Part shown: in pieces, positions 42,471 to 50,389 of the stretch
Layout of the letters: each line of letters opens with the position of its first letter
How positions within the stretch are numbered: the stretch's first letter is position 1
Source of the DNA: Micromonospora terminaliae
Lineage (GTDB): Bacteria > Actinomycetota > Actinomycetes > Mycobacteriales > Micromonosporaceae
Reading direction: 5' to 3'
DNA: 64,000 nt
NCBI RefSeq assembly: GCF_009671205.1
Contig: NZ_CP045309.1
Location: 4,960,001 to 5,024,000, forward strand
Translations under genes and position numbers: made by a program
The notes under the pieces: model-generated
Databases searched by the model: none
What the model saw: the letters and a program-made list of their open reading frames with translations, nothing else
What the model was told of the DNA's origin: nothing

Positions 42471-43763
42471 TCAGACCTGCCGGAGCTCGGCCGGGCCGGC
42501 CTCGATCCCAGCGGAGGAGAGTGTCGCCTCCAGGTCGTCCGGGGGGCGGGCGGGCAGCCGGAGGGTGAACGTCGACCCCCCACCAAGAGTGCTCGACACA
42601 TCCACCCGGCCGCCATGGTTGCTGGCGATGTGTTTGACGATGGCCAGGCCCAGGCCGGTGCCCCCGGTGGACCGGGAGCGGGCCTGGTCGGCCCGGTAGA
42701 ACCGCTCGAAGATCCGGTCGACCTCGTTCGGGGCGATGCCGATGCCCTGGTCGGCCACGGCGATCTCGACGTGCTCGTCGGTGGCCCGCGCGGTCACCCG
42801 AACCGTGGTGTCCTCGGCCGAGTAGTTGATCGCGTTCTCCACCAGGTTCGCCACGGCGGTGGCGAGCTGGCTGTCGCTACCGTACGCCGTGAGCCCGCGG
42901 GCGCCGTCGACGACGATCTCCACGTGCCGGGCGGTGGCCGCCGTGCGGGTCCGGTCGACCACCTCGGCGATCACCCAGTCCAGCGAGACGGGCTCCGGGG
43001 CGGGCTGCGGCTCGGCGCCCTGGAGCCGGGTCAGCTCCAGCAACTCCTGCACCAGCCGGCCCAGCCGGGTCGACTCGTGCTGGATGCGCTCGGCGAACCG
43101 CCGGGCGGCCACCATGTCCTCGGACAGCTCGGCCGGGCCGTCGCCGGCCGGCTCGGTGGCGTCCACCAGCGCCTCGGCGAGCAGCTGGAGGGCACCGATC
43201 GGGGTCTTCAACTCGTGGCTCACGTTGGCCACGAAGTCCCGCCGCACCCGGGCCAGCCGGTGCGACTCGGTGACGTCGGCCGCCTCGATCGAGATGTAGC
43301 CGGCGCCCAGCCCCATGGCGCGCAGGTGCACGCCGAGCGGGTTGTCGCCCGCGCTGTCGCGGCCGCGGGGCAGGTCCAGCTCGATCTCGCGCCGCACGCC
43401 GGTGCGGCGGACCTGCCCGGCGAGGGTACGGATCAGCGGGTGCGCGGCCATCGAGCCGGGTGTCGCTCCGGTGCGGAGCAGGCCCATCGCCCGGGCGGCC
43501 GGGTTCACCAGCACCGGCACGTCGTCCGGGTCGAGCACCACCACGCCGGCGCGCAGCGCGTCGACCGTCTTGCGGCCGAGCCCGGAGAGCCCGCCCTGCT
43601 GGTCGTCGGGAATCGCGGGCCTCCCTGAACTGCGACGGGAGGCCTCGCCTCCCGGCGACACCGACCGGCGCCGCCACTGCTGGACGGGTCCGGACAGCAG
43701 CAGGCCGGCGACCAGTCCGGTCGCCAGTGCCACGGCCACCACGACCGCCACCGCCCATTCCAC
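42471..43763 (-). CDS. phoR: Phosphate sensor histidine kinase PhoR (SenX3 family)
   Basis: 430 residues from GTG 43763. One or two N-terminal membrane helices (about 3-26), a PAS domain (VDALRAGVVVLDPDDVPVLVNPAARAMGL), the HisKA motif ANVSHELKTPIGALQLLAEAL (His183) and an ATPase with LVENAINYSAED, DQGIGIAPNEVDRIFERFYR and GGTGLGLAIVKHI. The phosphate signal comes through PhoU and the Pst transporter. TACGAT (43770-43775) is 6 nt before the GTG, so the transcript may be leaderless. It is divergent from phoU across a PHO box. Confidence 0.95.
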   Translation of the reverse strand: MEWAVAVVVAVALATGLVAGLLLSGPVQQWRRRSVSPGGEASRRSSGRPAIPDDQQGGLSGLGRKTVDALRAGVVVLDPDDVPVLVNPAARAMGLLRTGATPGSMAAHPLIRTLAGQVRRTGVRREIELDLPRGRDSAGDNPLGVHLRAMGLGAGYISIEAADVTESHRLARVRRDFVANVSHELKTPIGALQLLAEALVDATEPAGDGPAELSEDMVAARRFAERIQHESTRLGRLVQELLELTRLQGAEPQPAPEPVSLDWVIAEVVDRTRTAATARHVEIVVDGARGLTAYGSDSQLATAVANLVENAINYSAEDTTVRVTARATDEHVEIAVADQGIGIAPNEVDRIFERFYRADQARSRSTGGTGLGLAIVKHIASNHGGRVDVSSTLGGGSTFTLRLPARPPDDLEATLSSAGIEAGPAELRQV

Positions 43764-43835
43764 CTGGCGATCGTAGGGTCATTGTTAACCCGGCGATCGG
43801 GCACAACGGGACGAACCACTCTCACTTCCGGGAAT

Positions 43836-43868
43836 GTTCATCCACGGGCCCCGCGTCGTTCACCCGCG
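43836..43868. promoter_or_regulatory. PHO box between phoR and phoU
   Basis: Two 11-mers, GTTCATCCACG (43836-43846) and GTTCACCCGCG (43858-43868), both fit the Streptomyces PhoP unit G(G/T)TCAYYYR(G/C)G and are spaced exactly 22 bp (two units). A weaker GTTCATCTTGA overlaps at 43868. This implies autoregulation of phoRP and phoU by phosphate starvation. Confidence 0.85.
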
Positions 43869-43874
43869 TTCATC

Positions 43875-43901
43875 TTGACGCCGGTTCCTCGGGCCTACCG
43901 T
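43875..43901 (+). promoter_or_regulatory. Candidate phoU promoter
   Basis: TTGACG (43875-43880) and TACCGT (43896-43901) are 15 bp apart, a short spacer, immediately downstream of the PHO box. Such a weak promoter would fit activation by bound PhoP. Confidence 0.45.
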
Positions 43902-43974
43902 GGGTCGCGCACCTGCTCACGCCGTATGCCGACCGTCCGGTCGGGCCGGCGAACACCGACCCCAGGAAGTGACG

Positions 43975-44619
43975 ATGCGCGACGAGTTCCGGGCCGACCT
44001 GCAGATTGTCAGCCAGCTGCTGGTGGACATGGCCGAGGGGGTGCGGGCGGCCATGCGACAGGCCACGAAGGGCCTGCTCACCGCGGACCGCGCCGCGTCC
44101 GAGACGGTGATCGCGCGGGACGCCGAGATCGACGACCTGTACCGGCACGTCGAGGAGCGGGTCTGCGACCTGCTGGCCCGGCAGGCGCCGGTCGCCTCCG
44201 ACCTGCGCGCCATGATCACCGCCCTGCACGTGGCCGCCGACCTGGAGCGCATGGGCGACCTGGCCGAACACGTCGCCAAGACGGCGCTGCGCCGGCACCC
44301 CTCGCCGGCGGTGCCGGCCGAGCTGCGTGCGGTCTTCACCGACATGGCCGCCATCGCCGACCGGATGGCCGAGAAGATCGCCTCGGTGCTGGCGAAGCCC
44401 GACGCCGACCTCGCCGCCGAGCTGGACCGCGACGACGACACCATGGACGACCTGCACAAGAGCCTCTTCGGCATGCTGCTCGGCGACGACTGGCCGTACG
44501 GGGTGGAGACCGCGATCGACGCGACCCTGCTGGGCCGCTTCTACGAGCGCTTCGCCGACCACGCGGTGAACGCCGGCGAGCACGTGGTCTACCTGATCAC
44601 CGGCACCACATCAGCCTGA
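43975..44619 (+). CDS. phoU: Phosphate signalling protein PhoU
   Basis: 214 residues from ATG 43975 (AGGAAG 5 bp upstream). Two PhoU three-helix repeats carry the metal-binding E/D-rich signatures: ETVIARDAEIDDLYRHVEERVCDLLARQAP with ALHVAADLERMGDLAEHVAK, and ELDRDDDTMDDLHKSLF with GRFYERFADHAVNAGEHVVYL. It links Pst transport status to PhoR. A strong terminator follows, so it is monocistronic. Confidence 0.95.
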   Translation: MRDEFRADLQIVSQLLVDMAEGVRAAMRQATKGLLTADRAASETVIARDAEIDDLYRHVEERVCDLLARQAPVASDLRAMITALHVAADLERMGDLAEHVAKTALRRHPSPAVPAELRAVFTDMAAIADRMAEKIASVLAKPDADLAAELDRDDDTMDDLHKSLFGMLLGDDWPYGVETAIDATLLGRFYERFADHAVNAGEHVVYLITGTTSA

Positions 44620-44625
44620 GGAAAA

Positions 44626-44659
44626 ACGAAGGGCCCCCTGACGGCAGGGGGCCCTTCGT
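44626..44659. terminator. Bidirectional terminator between phoU and gpm
   Basis: ACGAAGGGCCCCCTG and CAGGGGGCCCTTCGT form a perfect 15-bp stem around ACGG. An AAAAA run just precedes it on the plus strand, which becomes a T-run for gpm transcripts on the minus strand. Confidence 0.9.
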
Positions 44660-44665
44660 CGCGTC

Positions 44666-45433
44666 TCAGCGGCCCTGGTTGGCGACCGCGGCGGCGGCCT
44701 CCTTCGCCGCCTCCGGGTCCAGGTAGCTCCCGCCGAGGACCTGCGGGCGCAGGTTCGCGTCCAGGTCGTAGCGCAGCGGGATGCCGGTGGGGATGTTCAG
44801 CTTGGCGATCGCCTCGTCGGAGATCTCGTCGAGGTGCTTGACCAGGGCGCGCAGCGAGTTGCCGTGCGCCGCCACCAGCACCGTCCGGCCGGCCAGGATG
44901 TCCGGCACGATCGAGTCGTACCAGTAGGGCAGCATCCGCTCGACGACGTCCTTGAGGCACTCCGTGCGCGGCATCAGCTCGGTCGGCAGCAGCGCGTACC
45001 GGGGGTCGCCGACCTGCGACCACTCGTCCGCGTCGTCGATGGGCGGCGGCGGCGTGTCGTAGGACCGGCGCCAGAGCATGAACTGCTCCTCGCCGTACTC
45101 GTCGAGGGTCTGCTTCTTGTTCTTGCCCTGCAGGGCGCCGTAGTGCCGCTCGTTGAGCCGCCATGACCGGCGCACCGCGATCCAGTGCCGGTCGGCGGCG
45201 TTCAGCGCCAGCTCGGCCGTGCGGATCGCGCGGCGCAGCACGCTCGTGTGCACCACGTCGGGCAGCAGGTTGTGCTCGCGGAGCAGCTCACCGCCGCGCC
45301 GCGCCTCGGTCTCGCCCTTGGCGGTCAGGTCGACGTCGACCCAGCCGGTGAAGAGGTTCTTGGCGTTCCAGTCGCTCTCGCCGTGCCGCAGCAGGACCAG
45401 CGTCCCGATGGTGGGCCCTTCGCTCGCAGTCAT
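44666..45433 (-). CDS. gpmA: 2,3-bisphosphoglycerate-dependent phosphoglycerate mutase
   Basis: 255 residues from ATG 45433 (AGGA 8 bp upstream; ATG 45442 also possible). Interconverts 3- and 2-phosphoglycerate in glycolysis. dPGM motifs are [18 protein letters not shown] (phospho-His17), [61 protein letters not shown] and [15 protein letters not shown]. It is followed on the minus strand by the terminator shared with phoU. Confidence 0.96.
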   Translation of the reverse strand: MTASEGPTIGTLVLLRHGESDWNAKNLFTGWVDVDLTAKGETEARRGGELLREHNLLPDVVHTSVLRRAIRTAELALNAADRHWIAVRRSWRLNERHYGALQGKNKKQTLDEYGEEQFMLWRRSYDTPPPPIDDADEWSQVGDPRYALLPTELMPRTECLKDVVERMLPYWYDSIVPDILAGRTVLVAAHGNSLRALVKHLDEISDEAIAKLNIPTGIPLRYDLDANLRPQVLGGSYLDPEAAKEAAAAVANQGR

Positions 45434-45583
45434 GCGGATCATCCTGCCGTACGCCACGGGCGGACACGCGGGGACCGGTCGTGACGACCACCACGTGGAA
45501 AAGCTGATGACCGGCGTTCCCGAGCGCGACTAGGTTGTAAGGCGCTGCAGATAGGTCGGTCATTACCAAACGGGGGCGCGGGG

Positions 45584-46909
45584 ATGCGGACGGTGCGGGG
45601 CTGGTTCCGGGACACCACAGGCGGGCTACCGAGGACCTTCTGGTACCTCTGGACCGGCACCCTGATCAACCGGCTCGGTTCGTTCGTCCTGGTCTTTCTG
45701 GCCATCTACCTCACCCAGGAACGCGACTTCTCCGCCTCGCAGGCCGGCCTGGTCATCGGGCTCTGGGGCGTCGGCGGCGCGGTCGGCACCACGATCGGCG
45801 GCACCCTGACCGACCGGTGGGGACGCCGGCCCACCCTGCTCACGGCGCACCTCGGGGCAGCCACCATGATGGTCGCGCTCGGCCTGGCCCGGCCGCTCTG
45901 GGCGGTCGCGCTGGGGGCGCTGCTGCTCGGCACCTTCGCCGAGGCCGCCCGGCCCGCGTTCGGCGCGATGATGGTCGACGTGGTGCCGGAGAAGGACCGG
46001 CTGCGCGCCTTCTCCCTGAACTACTGGGCCATCAACCTGGGCTTCGCCTGCGCCGCGGTGCTGGCCGGCGTGGCCGCCCAGGCCGGGTACCTGCTGCTCT
46101 TCCTGGTCGACGCGGCCACCACGCTGGTCACCGCTCTGATCATCTTCACCCGGGTCGGTGAGACCCGGTCGGCGCACGCCGGTCCGGTGAGCAAGGGCGC
46201 GGCGGCCCCGGCGGGCGCCCTGCGGACCATCCTCACCGACCGGGTCTTCCTGGGCTTCGTGGCGCTCAACCTGTTCGGCGCGCTGGTCTTCCTCCAGCAC
46301 ATCTCGATGCTGCCGATCGCCATGGGCGACTCCGGGCTGAGCCCGGCCACCTACGGCTCGGTGATCGCGCTCAACGGGGTGCTCATCGTGGTCGGCCAGC
46401 TCTTCGTGCCCAGGCTGATCAAGGGCCGGAGCCGGTCGCACGTGCTGGCGCTCGCCGCGCTGGTGACGGGCGCCGGGTTCGGGCTGACCGCGTTCGCCGA
46501 CACCGCCTGGCTCTACGGCCTGACCGTGCTGATCTGGACGGTCGGCGAGATGCTCAACTCGCCGTCCAACGCCACCCTCATCGCCGAGCTGTCCCCCGCG
46601 GCGCTGCGCGGCCGCTACCAGGGCGCCTTCTCGCTCTCCTGGCAGCTCGCCGGCGCCACCGCGCCGGTCCTGGGCGGCGTGGTCCGGGAGCACTCCGGCA
46701 ACACCGCGCTGTGGCTCGGCTGCGCCGCGATCGGCGCCGTGATGGCGGTGGCCCACCTGATCTCCGGCCCTGCGCGGGAGCGGCGCGCGGCCCGGCTCCG
46801 CACCGCGGGCACCACCGTCACGCCGGTGACCGTGACCCGGACCCCGGCGCCCGAGGCGGCCGAGGCCGCGGCCACGGCACCCGCCGAGCCGGTCCGCGCC
46901 GGCTCCTGA
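45584..46909 (+). CDS. MFS transporter, first of a tandem pair
   Basis: 441 residues with about 12 membrane helices. Motif A reads GGTLTDRWGRRPTLL between helices 2 and 3, LRAFSLNYWAINLGFACAAVLAG is helix 5-like, and SPSNATLIAEL-type loop PSNATLIAELSPAALRGRYQG precedes helix 11. It belongs to drug:H+ antiporter-like MFS proteins. The next gene is a clear paralogue (shared W-x2-DT-x-GGLP-x-TFWYLW start). The substrate is unknown. Confidence 0.9.
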   Translation: MRTVRGWFRDTTGGLPRTFWYLWTGTLINRLGSFVLVFLAIYLTQERDFSASQAGLVIGLWGVGGAVGTTIGGTLTDRWGRRPTLLTAHLGAATMMVALGLARPLWAVALGALLLGTFAEAARPAFGAMMVDVVPEKDRLRAFSLNYWAINLGFACAAVLAGVAAQAGYLLLFLVDAATTLVTALIIFTRVGETRSAHAGPVSKGAAAPAGALRTILTDRVFLGFVALNLFGALVFLQHISMLPIAMGDSGLSPATYGSVIALNGVLIVVGQLFVPRLIKGRSRSHVLALAALVTGAGFGLTAFADTAWLYGLTVLIWTVGEMLNSPSNATLIAELSPAALRGRYQGAFSLSWQLAGATAPVLGGVVREHSGNTALWLGCAAIGAVMAVAHLISGPARERRAARLRTAGTTVTPVTVTRTPAPEAAEAAATAPAEPVRAGS

Positions 46910-47014
46910 GGTACGCCTTCCGGCGGGCGTGACCAGCGCCACCGGGCGAACGCCCGGGCGGGCCACTACGGTCGGCAGGGGCGGATCGGTTAACAAACTT
47001 TCCCAGGAGGACGG

Positions 47015-48268
47015 GTGCGCGGCCTGCGGCGCTGGTGGGACGACACGGCCGGCGGGCTCCCCGCCACCTTCTGGTACCTCTGGTCCGGCCTGCTCATCAA
47101 CCGGGCCGGCGCGTTCGCCATGCTCTTCCTGTCGCTCTACCTGACCACCGCCCGGGGAGCCTCGCCGTCGCTCGCCGGCCTGGTGGTCGGGGCGTACGGG
47201 GCCGGTGGCGCCGCCGGCACGCTGCTCGGCGGGGTGCTGGCCGACCGGTGGGGCCGGCGCTCCACCCTGCTGGCCGCCCACCTGGCCGCGGCCGGGCTCA
47301 TGGTGGCCCTGGCGTTCAGCCGGCACCTCGCGGTGATCGCCGTGCTGGCCGCGCTGGTCGGGGTGGTCCACTCGATGCCCAGCCCGGCGTTCGTGGCCGC
47401 CATCGTGGACGTGGTGCCCGAGGCCCGCCGCTCCCGCGCGTTCAACCTCCAGTTCTGGGCGTTCAACCTGGGCATGGCGGTGGCCTCGCTGCTGGCCGGA
47501 GTGCTCGCCGAGGCGAGCTTCCTGGCCCTGTTCCTGGTCGACGCCGGGGCCACCCTGGCGGCGACCGTGGTCATCGCGCTGAAGGTTCCGGAGACCCTGA
47601 CCCGCCGCCCGGTCACCCTGCGCGCGGTGGCGGGCCGGCGGCCCGGGCTGCACACCGCGCTGACCGACCGCACCTTCCTCACCTTCGTGGGGCTGACCTT
47701 CCTGCTGGCCGTGCTCACCATGCAGACCTCGACGATCATGCCGCTCGCCATGCGGGACGACGGCCTGCGCCCCACGGCGTACGGGGTGGTCGTGGCGCTC
47801 GGCGGCGCGTTGATCGTGGCCGGTCAGCTCTTCGTGCCCCGCCTCATCGAGCCCTACCGGAAGTCGACCGTCCTGGCGGTCTCCACCGGCCTCATGGCGC
47901 TCGGCTTCGCGGCGTTGACCGTCGCCGACGGCCTGCCGCTCTACCTCGGCGCGGCCGTGGTGTGGACGGTCGGACAGATGCTCGCCGCGCCGCCGAACGC
48001 GCAGATCAACGCGGATCTCGCCCCGCCCGAGCTGCGCGCCCGTTACCAGTCGGTGTTCTACCTGACCTTCCCGGCGGCGTCGTTCGCGGCGCCGGCCCTG
48101 GGCGGGCTCAGCCTCCAGCACCTCGGTGCGCGGCACTGGCTCGTGGTGGGCGCCCTGGGCCTGGTCGCGGCGGCCGGTCACCTGCTGGCCGGGCCGCCCC
48201 GGGAGCGCCGGATCGCCGAGTTGCGGGCCGCGGCCGAGCGGGCGGCGACGGTGCCGGCGGGACGCTGA
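47015..48268 (+). CDS. MFS transporter, second of a tandem pair
   Basis: 417 residues from GTG 47015, with AGGAGG at 47005-47010. It parallels the previous MFS gene along its length: WWDDTAGGLPATFWYLWSGLLINRAG start, GGVLADRWGRRSTLL motif A, SRAFNLQFWAFNLGMAVASLLAG, and PPNAQINADLAPPELRARYQS. A local gene duplication is the simplest explanation. A hairpin terminator follows. Confidence 0.9.
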   Translation: MRGLRRWWDDTAGGLPATFWYLWSGLLINRAGAFAMLFLSLYLTTARGASPSLAGLVVGAYGAGGAAGTLLGGVLADRWGRRSTLLAAHLAAAGLMVALAFSRHLAVIAVLAALVGVVHSMPSPAFVAAIVDVVPEARRSRAFNLQFWAFNLGMAVASLLAGVLAEASFLALFLVDAGATLAATVVIALKVPETLTRRPVTLRAVAGRRPGLHTALTDRTFLTFVGLTFLLAVLTMQTSTIMPLAMRDDGLRPTAYGVVVALGGALIVAGQLFVPRLIEPYRKSTVLAVSTGLMALGFAALTVADGLPLYLGAAVVWTVGQMLAAPPNAQINADLAPPELRARYQSVFYLTFPAASFAAPALGGLSLQHLGARHWLVVGALGLVAAAGHLLAGPPRERRIAELRAAAERAATVPAGR

Positions 48269-48317
48269 ACGATCCGGGAATGTCCCAGCGGGCGCTGAAC
48301 GGCCCCAGAAACGGCTC

Positions 48318-48353
48318 GAGCGCCCACCACGACCCCCGTCGTGATGGGCGCTC
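48318..48353. terminator. Terminator after the tandem MFS genes
   Basis: GAGCGCCCACCACGAC and GTCGTGATGGGCGCTC form a 16-bp stem with one mismatch around CCCC. It would also end minus-strand transcripts arriving from 48532. Confidence 0.75.
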
Positions 48354-48532
48354 GCACCGTACGCCCGGCGGCGGCGGGCGACCCTCACCCCCGTAAGCGT
48401 CGCCCGCTCGCGCCGCCGGTTCCTCGGATGGCACCGTCCCCCAACGGTGTGATCCACCCGATCCCTCGCGCCTCGCTTGCGCGGATCTGATCGATCCGCC
48501 GCTCCCCCGAACGATTCCAAGCGTGGCGCGGT
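48318..48532 (-). ncRNA. Candidate structured small RNA (about 215 nt)
   Basis: In a gene-free gap, the minus strand carries TTGAAT (48567-48562) and TAACTT (48544-48539) 17 bp apart, an unusually good housekeeping-type promoter for this GC content. Downstream lie four hairpins: GCGGATC/GATCCGC (48481-48499), CACCGT/ACGGTG (48432-48449), a long GC-rich stem (48365-48419) and the terminator at 48318-48353. There is no convincing ORF. It matches no RNA family I can name. Confidence 0.4.
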
Positions 48533-48677
48533 GCAATAAAGTTAGTTCGCCCGGATTCCGGATTCAACCTCGATTGCTGTCTTGCCCGTCACAGCACCCG
48601 TGTCGCATATCCGGCTGTCCCTGCTCCGGTCTCTCTCTGGCCAACAAGCGAATCCCCGCCGGCCATTCCCCTAAACC
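48354..48677. other. Lower-GC intergenic gap after the MFS genes
   Basis: 324 bp with no supported protein gene, visibly less GC-rich (about 60%) than its surroundings. It contains the promoter and body of the candidate small RNA. The part from 48568 to 48677, next to the stop of the lysine-rich protein gene, shows no clear hairpin or promoter. Confidence 0.6.
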
Positions 48678-49730
48678 TCAGGCGTCCTCGCGATTCGGGT
48701 TCTCGGTACGGAAGAAGTTGCTCTGCCGCCCGTCCCGCATCTGCTCCTGGTAGATCAGGTTGAGGCCGCGCAGGTCGAAGGTCCGGAACCAGTCGTCCCA
48801 GCTCACCTCGCGGATCCGGCTGCTCTCCCGGTAGCCGGGGATGTTGAACGTCAGCACCCCGGGCCGGTCACCGCGCTCGGTTCCGGCGATGGTGGCCGGC
48901 TTGGCGCCCCGGGCCCGGGCCCAGCGCTGGATGACCTCGTGATTGGTCGTCACCAGGCTGCGCCCCGGACGTTCGGGACGGTCGTCCAGCGACATGATCT
49001 GCTGGGACGAACTCACCGAACGGGACGCCGACCGGCCGCTCCGGACCTGGGTGGCCGCCGCGGCCGTACCCCGGGCCGGGGCCGCCTTCGCCCGAGCGGT
49101 CGTGGTCTTCTTCGCCGGGGCCGCCTTCGCCCGGGCGGTCGTCGCCTTCTTCGCGGGGGCCGCCTTCGCCCGAGCGGTCGTGGTCTTCTTCGCCGGCGCC
49201 GCCTTCGCCCGAGCGGTCGTGGTCTTCTTCGCCGGCGCCGCCTTCGCCCGAGCGGTCGTGGTCTTCTTCGCCGGCGCCGCCCGGGCAGCCGCGGCCTTCT
49301 TCGCGGGCGCCGCCTTGGCCCGGGCGCCCGCCGCCTTCTTGGCGGGGGCGGCCTTCGCGCGGGCGCCGGTGGCCTTCGCGGACGGCGCGGCCTTGGCCCG
49401 CGACGGTGCGGTACGGCGCGCCGCGGTCGTCTTCTTCGCCGCGGCCGTCTTCTTCGTGGCCGACGGCCGGCCGGCCGGGCCGGTGCTCTTCCGGGCCGCA
49501 CCGCCCTGTTCGGATCGCAGCTTCCGGACCAGGGTCTTCACCAGGTCCGGCTTGCGCATGGCGGAGAGCCCGGAGACCCCGCGCCGGCGCAGCTGGCCCC
49601 GGATGTCGTCGACCTTCATCCGGGAGATCGCGGATTCGGAAATACCCGGCGTGTTCGCCGTCTGGTTGCCGGGCTGGCGTTTGGTCCTCGTCGCAGTCGT
49701 GCCGCGACTTGAGCTGTTGCGCTGAGCCAT
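48678..49730 (-). CDS. Rho-N domain protein with histone H1-like lysine-rich repeats
   Basis: 350 residues from ATG 49730 (AGGAG 8 bp upstream). The N-terminal Rho-termination-factor-like/SAP-type helix bundle is SRMKVDDIRGQLRRRGVSGLSAMRKPDLVKTLVRKL (about 36-71). About 130 residues of Ala/Lys repeats follow (KAAPAKKTTTARA units of 13 residues, exact at 39 bp in DNA), resembling histone H1 tails. A conserved C-terminal domain (NHEVIQRWARARGAKPATIAG, VSWDDWFRTFDLRGLNLIYQE) follows. It probably binds DNA or RNA; the function is unproven. Confidence 0.8.
   Translation of the reverse strand: MAQRNSSSRGTTATRTKRQPGNQTANTPGISESAISRMKVDDIRGQLRRRGVSGLSAMRKPDLVKTLVRKLRSEQGGAARKSTGPAGRPSATKKTAAAKKTTAARRTAPSRAKAAPSAKATGARAKAAPAKKAAGARAKAAPAKKAAAARAAPAKKTTTARAKAAPAKKTTTARAKAAPAKKTTTARAKAAPAKKATTARAKAAPAKKTTTARAKAAPARGTAAAATQVRSGRSASRSVSSSQQIMSLDDRPERPGRSLVTTNHEVIQRWARARGAKPATIAGTERGDRPGVLTFNIPGYRESSRIREVSWDDWFRTFDLRGLNLIYQEQMRDGRQSNFFRTENPNREDA
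49084..49278. repeat. 39-bp coding tandem repeat, five copies
   Basis: Units begin GCCTTCGCCCG at 49084, 49123, 49162, 49201 and 49240, exactly 39 bp apart, encoding KAAPAKKTTTARA-like units on the minus strand. The last three are nearly identical, so copy number is likely to vary between strains. Confidence 0.9.
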
Positions 49731-49807
49731 GGGACACGCTCCTCGACAGTCCGTCCTCGGCACGCGGTGGGTCCCAATTCGCCGCACCGCGCGGTGCGGC
49801 ATACCCC

Positions 49808-50341
49808 TCAGGACGGGTCCGAACCTCCGGCGGCCGAGCCGGCCGGGGCCGAGGGCTCGAAGAGGTGCGCGAACGCCGCCAAATTGGCCGTCGACTCGCC
49901 CCGCTTGACCCGCCACTCCCACTCCCGGCGGATGGCCGTGCCGAAACCGATCTCCAGCATGCTGTCGAAGGACTCGTCGGCGTAGGTCAGGACGGCCCCG
50001 AGCAGGCGGTCCAGTTCGTCCTCGTCCACCCCGGTCAGGTTGACGCGCCCGGTCAGGTAGACGTCGCCCACGGCGTCGATGGAGAAGGACACCCCGTACA
50101 TCCGGGCGTTGCGCTGGAGCAGCCAGGCCCACAGCTCCTCGCGGCGCTCGTCGGGCTGGCGCATCACGAACGCCTCGACCCGCAGGGCGTGCTCGCCGAC
50201 GATCAGGTTGCAGATCGTCTTGAGCTTGTGGGTGCCCGGCAGGGTGACCGCGTACGACGTCTCGCCGGTGGACTCCCACTCCAGCTCGCGCTCGGCAAAG
50301 ACGGCCTCGATCAGCGCGGCGACCTCACTCCTGCGGCTCAT
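49808..50341 (-). CDS. YbjN domain protein
   Basis: 177 residues from ATG 50341. The YbjN fold is recognisable by EVAALIEAVFAERELEWESTGETSYAVTLPG, LLQRNARMYGVSFSIDAVGDVYLTGRVNLTGVDEDELDRLLGAVL and the C-terminal DESFDSMLEIGF. Family members resemble type III secretion chaperones and are linked to stress responses. In M. tuberculosis the equivalent (Rv0487) also sits by mshA and gpm. TAGAGT lies 7 nt before the ATG, so it is probably leaderless. Confidence 0.85.
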   Translation of the reverse strand: MSRRSEVAALIEAVFAERELEWESTGETSYAVTLPGTHKLKTICNLIVGEHALRVEAFVMRQPDERREELWAWLLQRNARMYGVSFSIDAVGDVYLTGRVNLTGVDEDELDRLLGAVLTYADESFDSMLEIGFGTAIRREWEWRVKRGESTANLAAFAHLFEPSAPAGSAAGGSDPS

Positions 50342-50389
50342 CGCACCCACTCTACGGCCGCTCGGCGGAGGCCGCCGGACCGGCGACGC

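Noticed and set aside
45626..48520. A 964-codon minus-strand open frame
   Set aside because: Antisense shadow of the two MFS genes and the terminator region. The composition is His/Gly/Arg/Glu-rich, with no domain and no ribosome site.
48318..48677. tmRNA, RNase P RNA or 6C RNA in the gap after the MFS genes
   Set aside because: No tmRNA acceptor/CCA end, no RNase P core motifs, and no pair of C6-loop hairpins of the 6C type.
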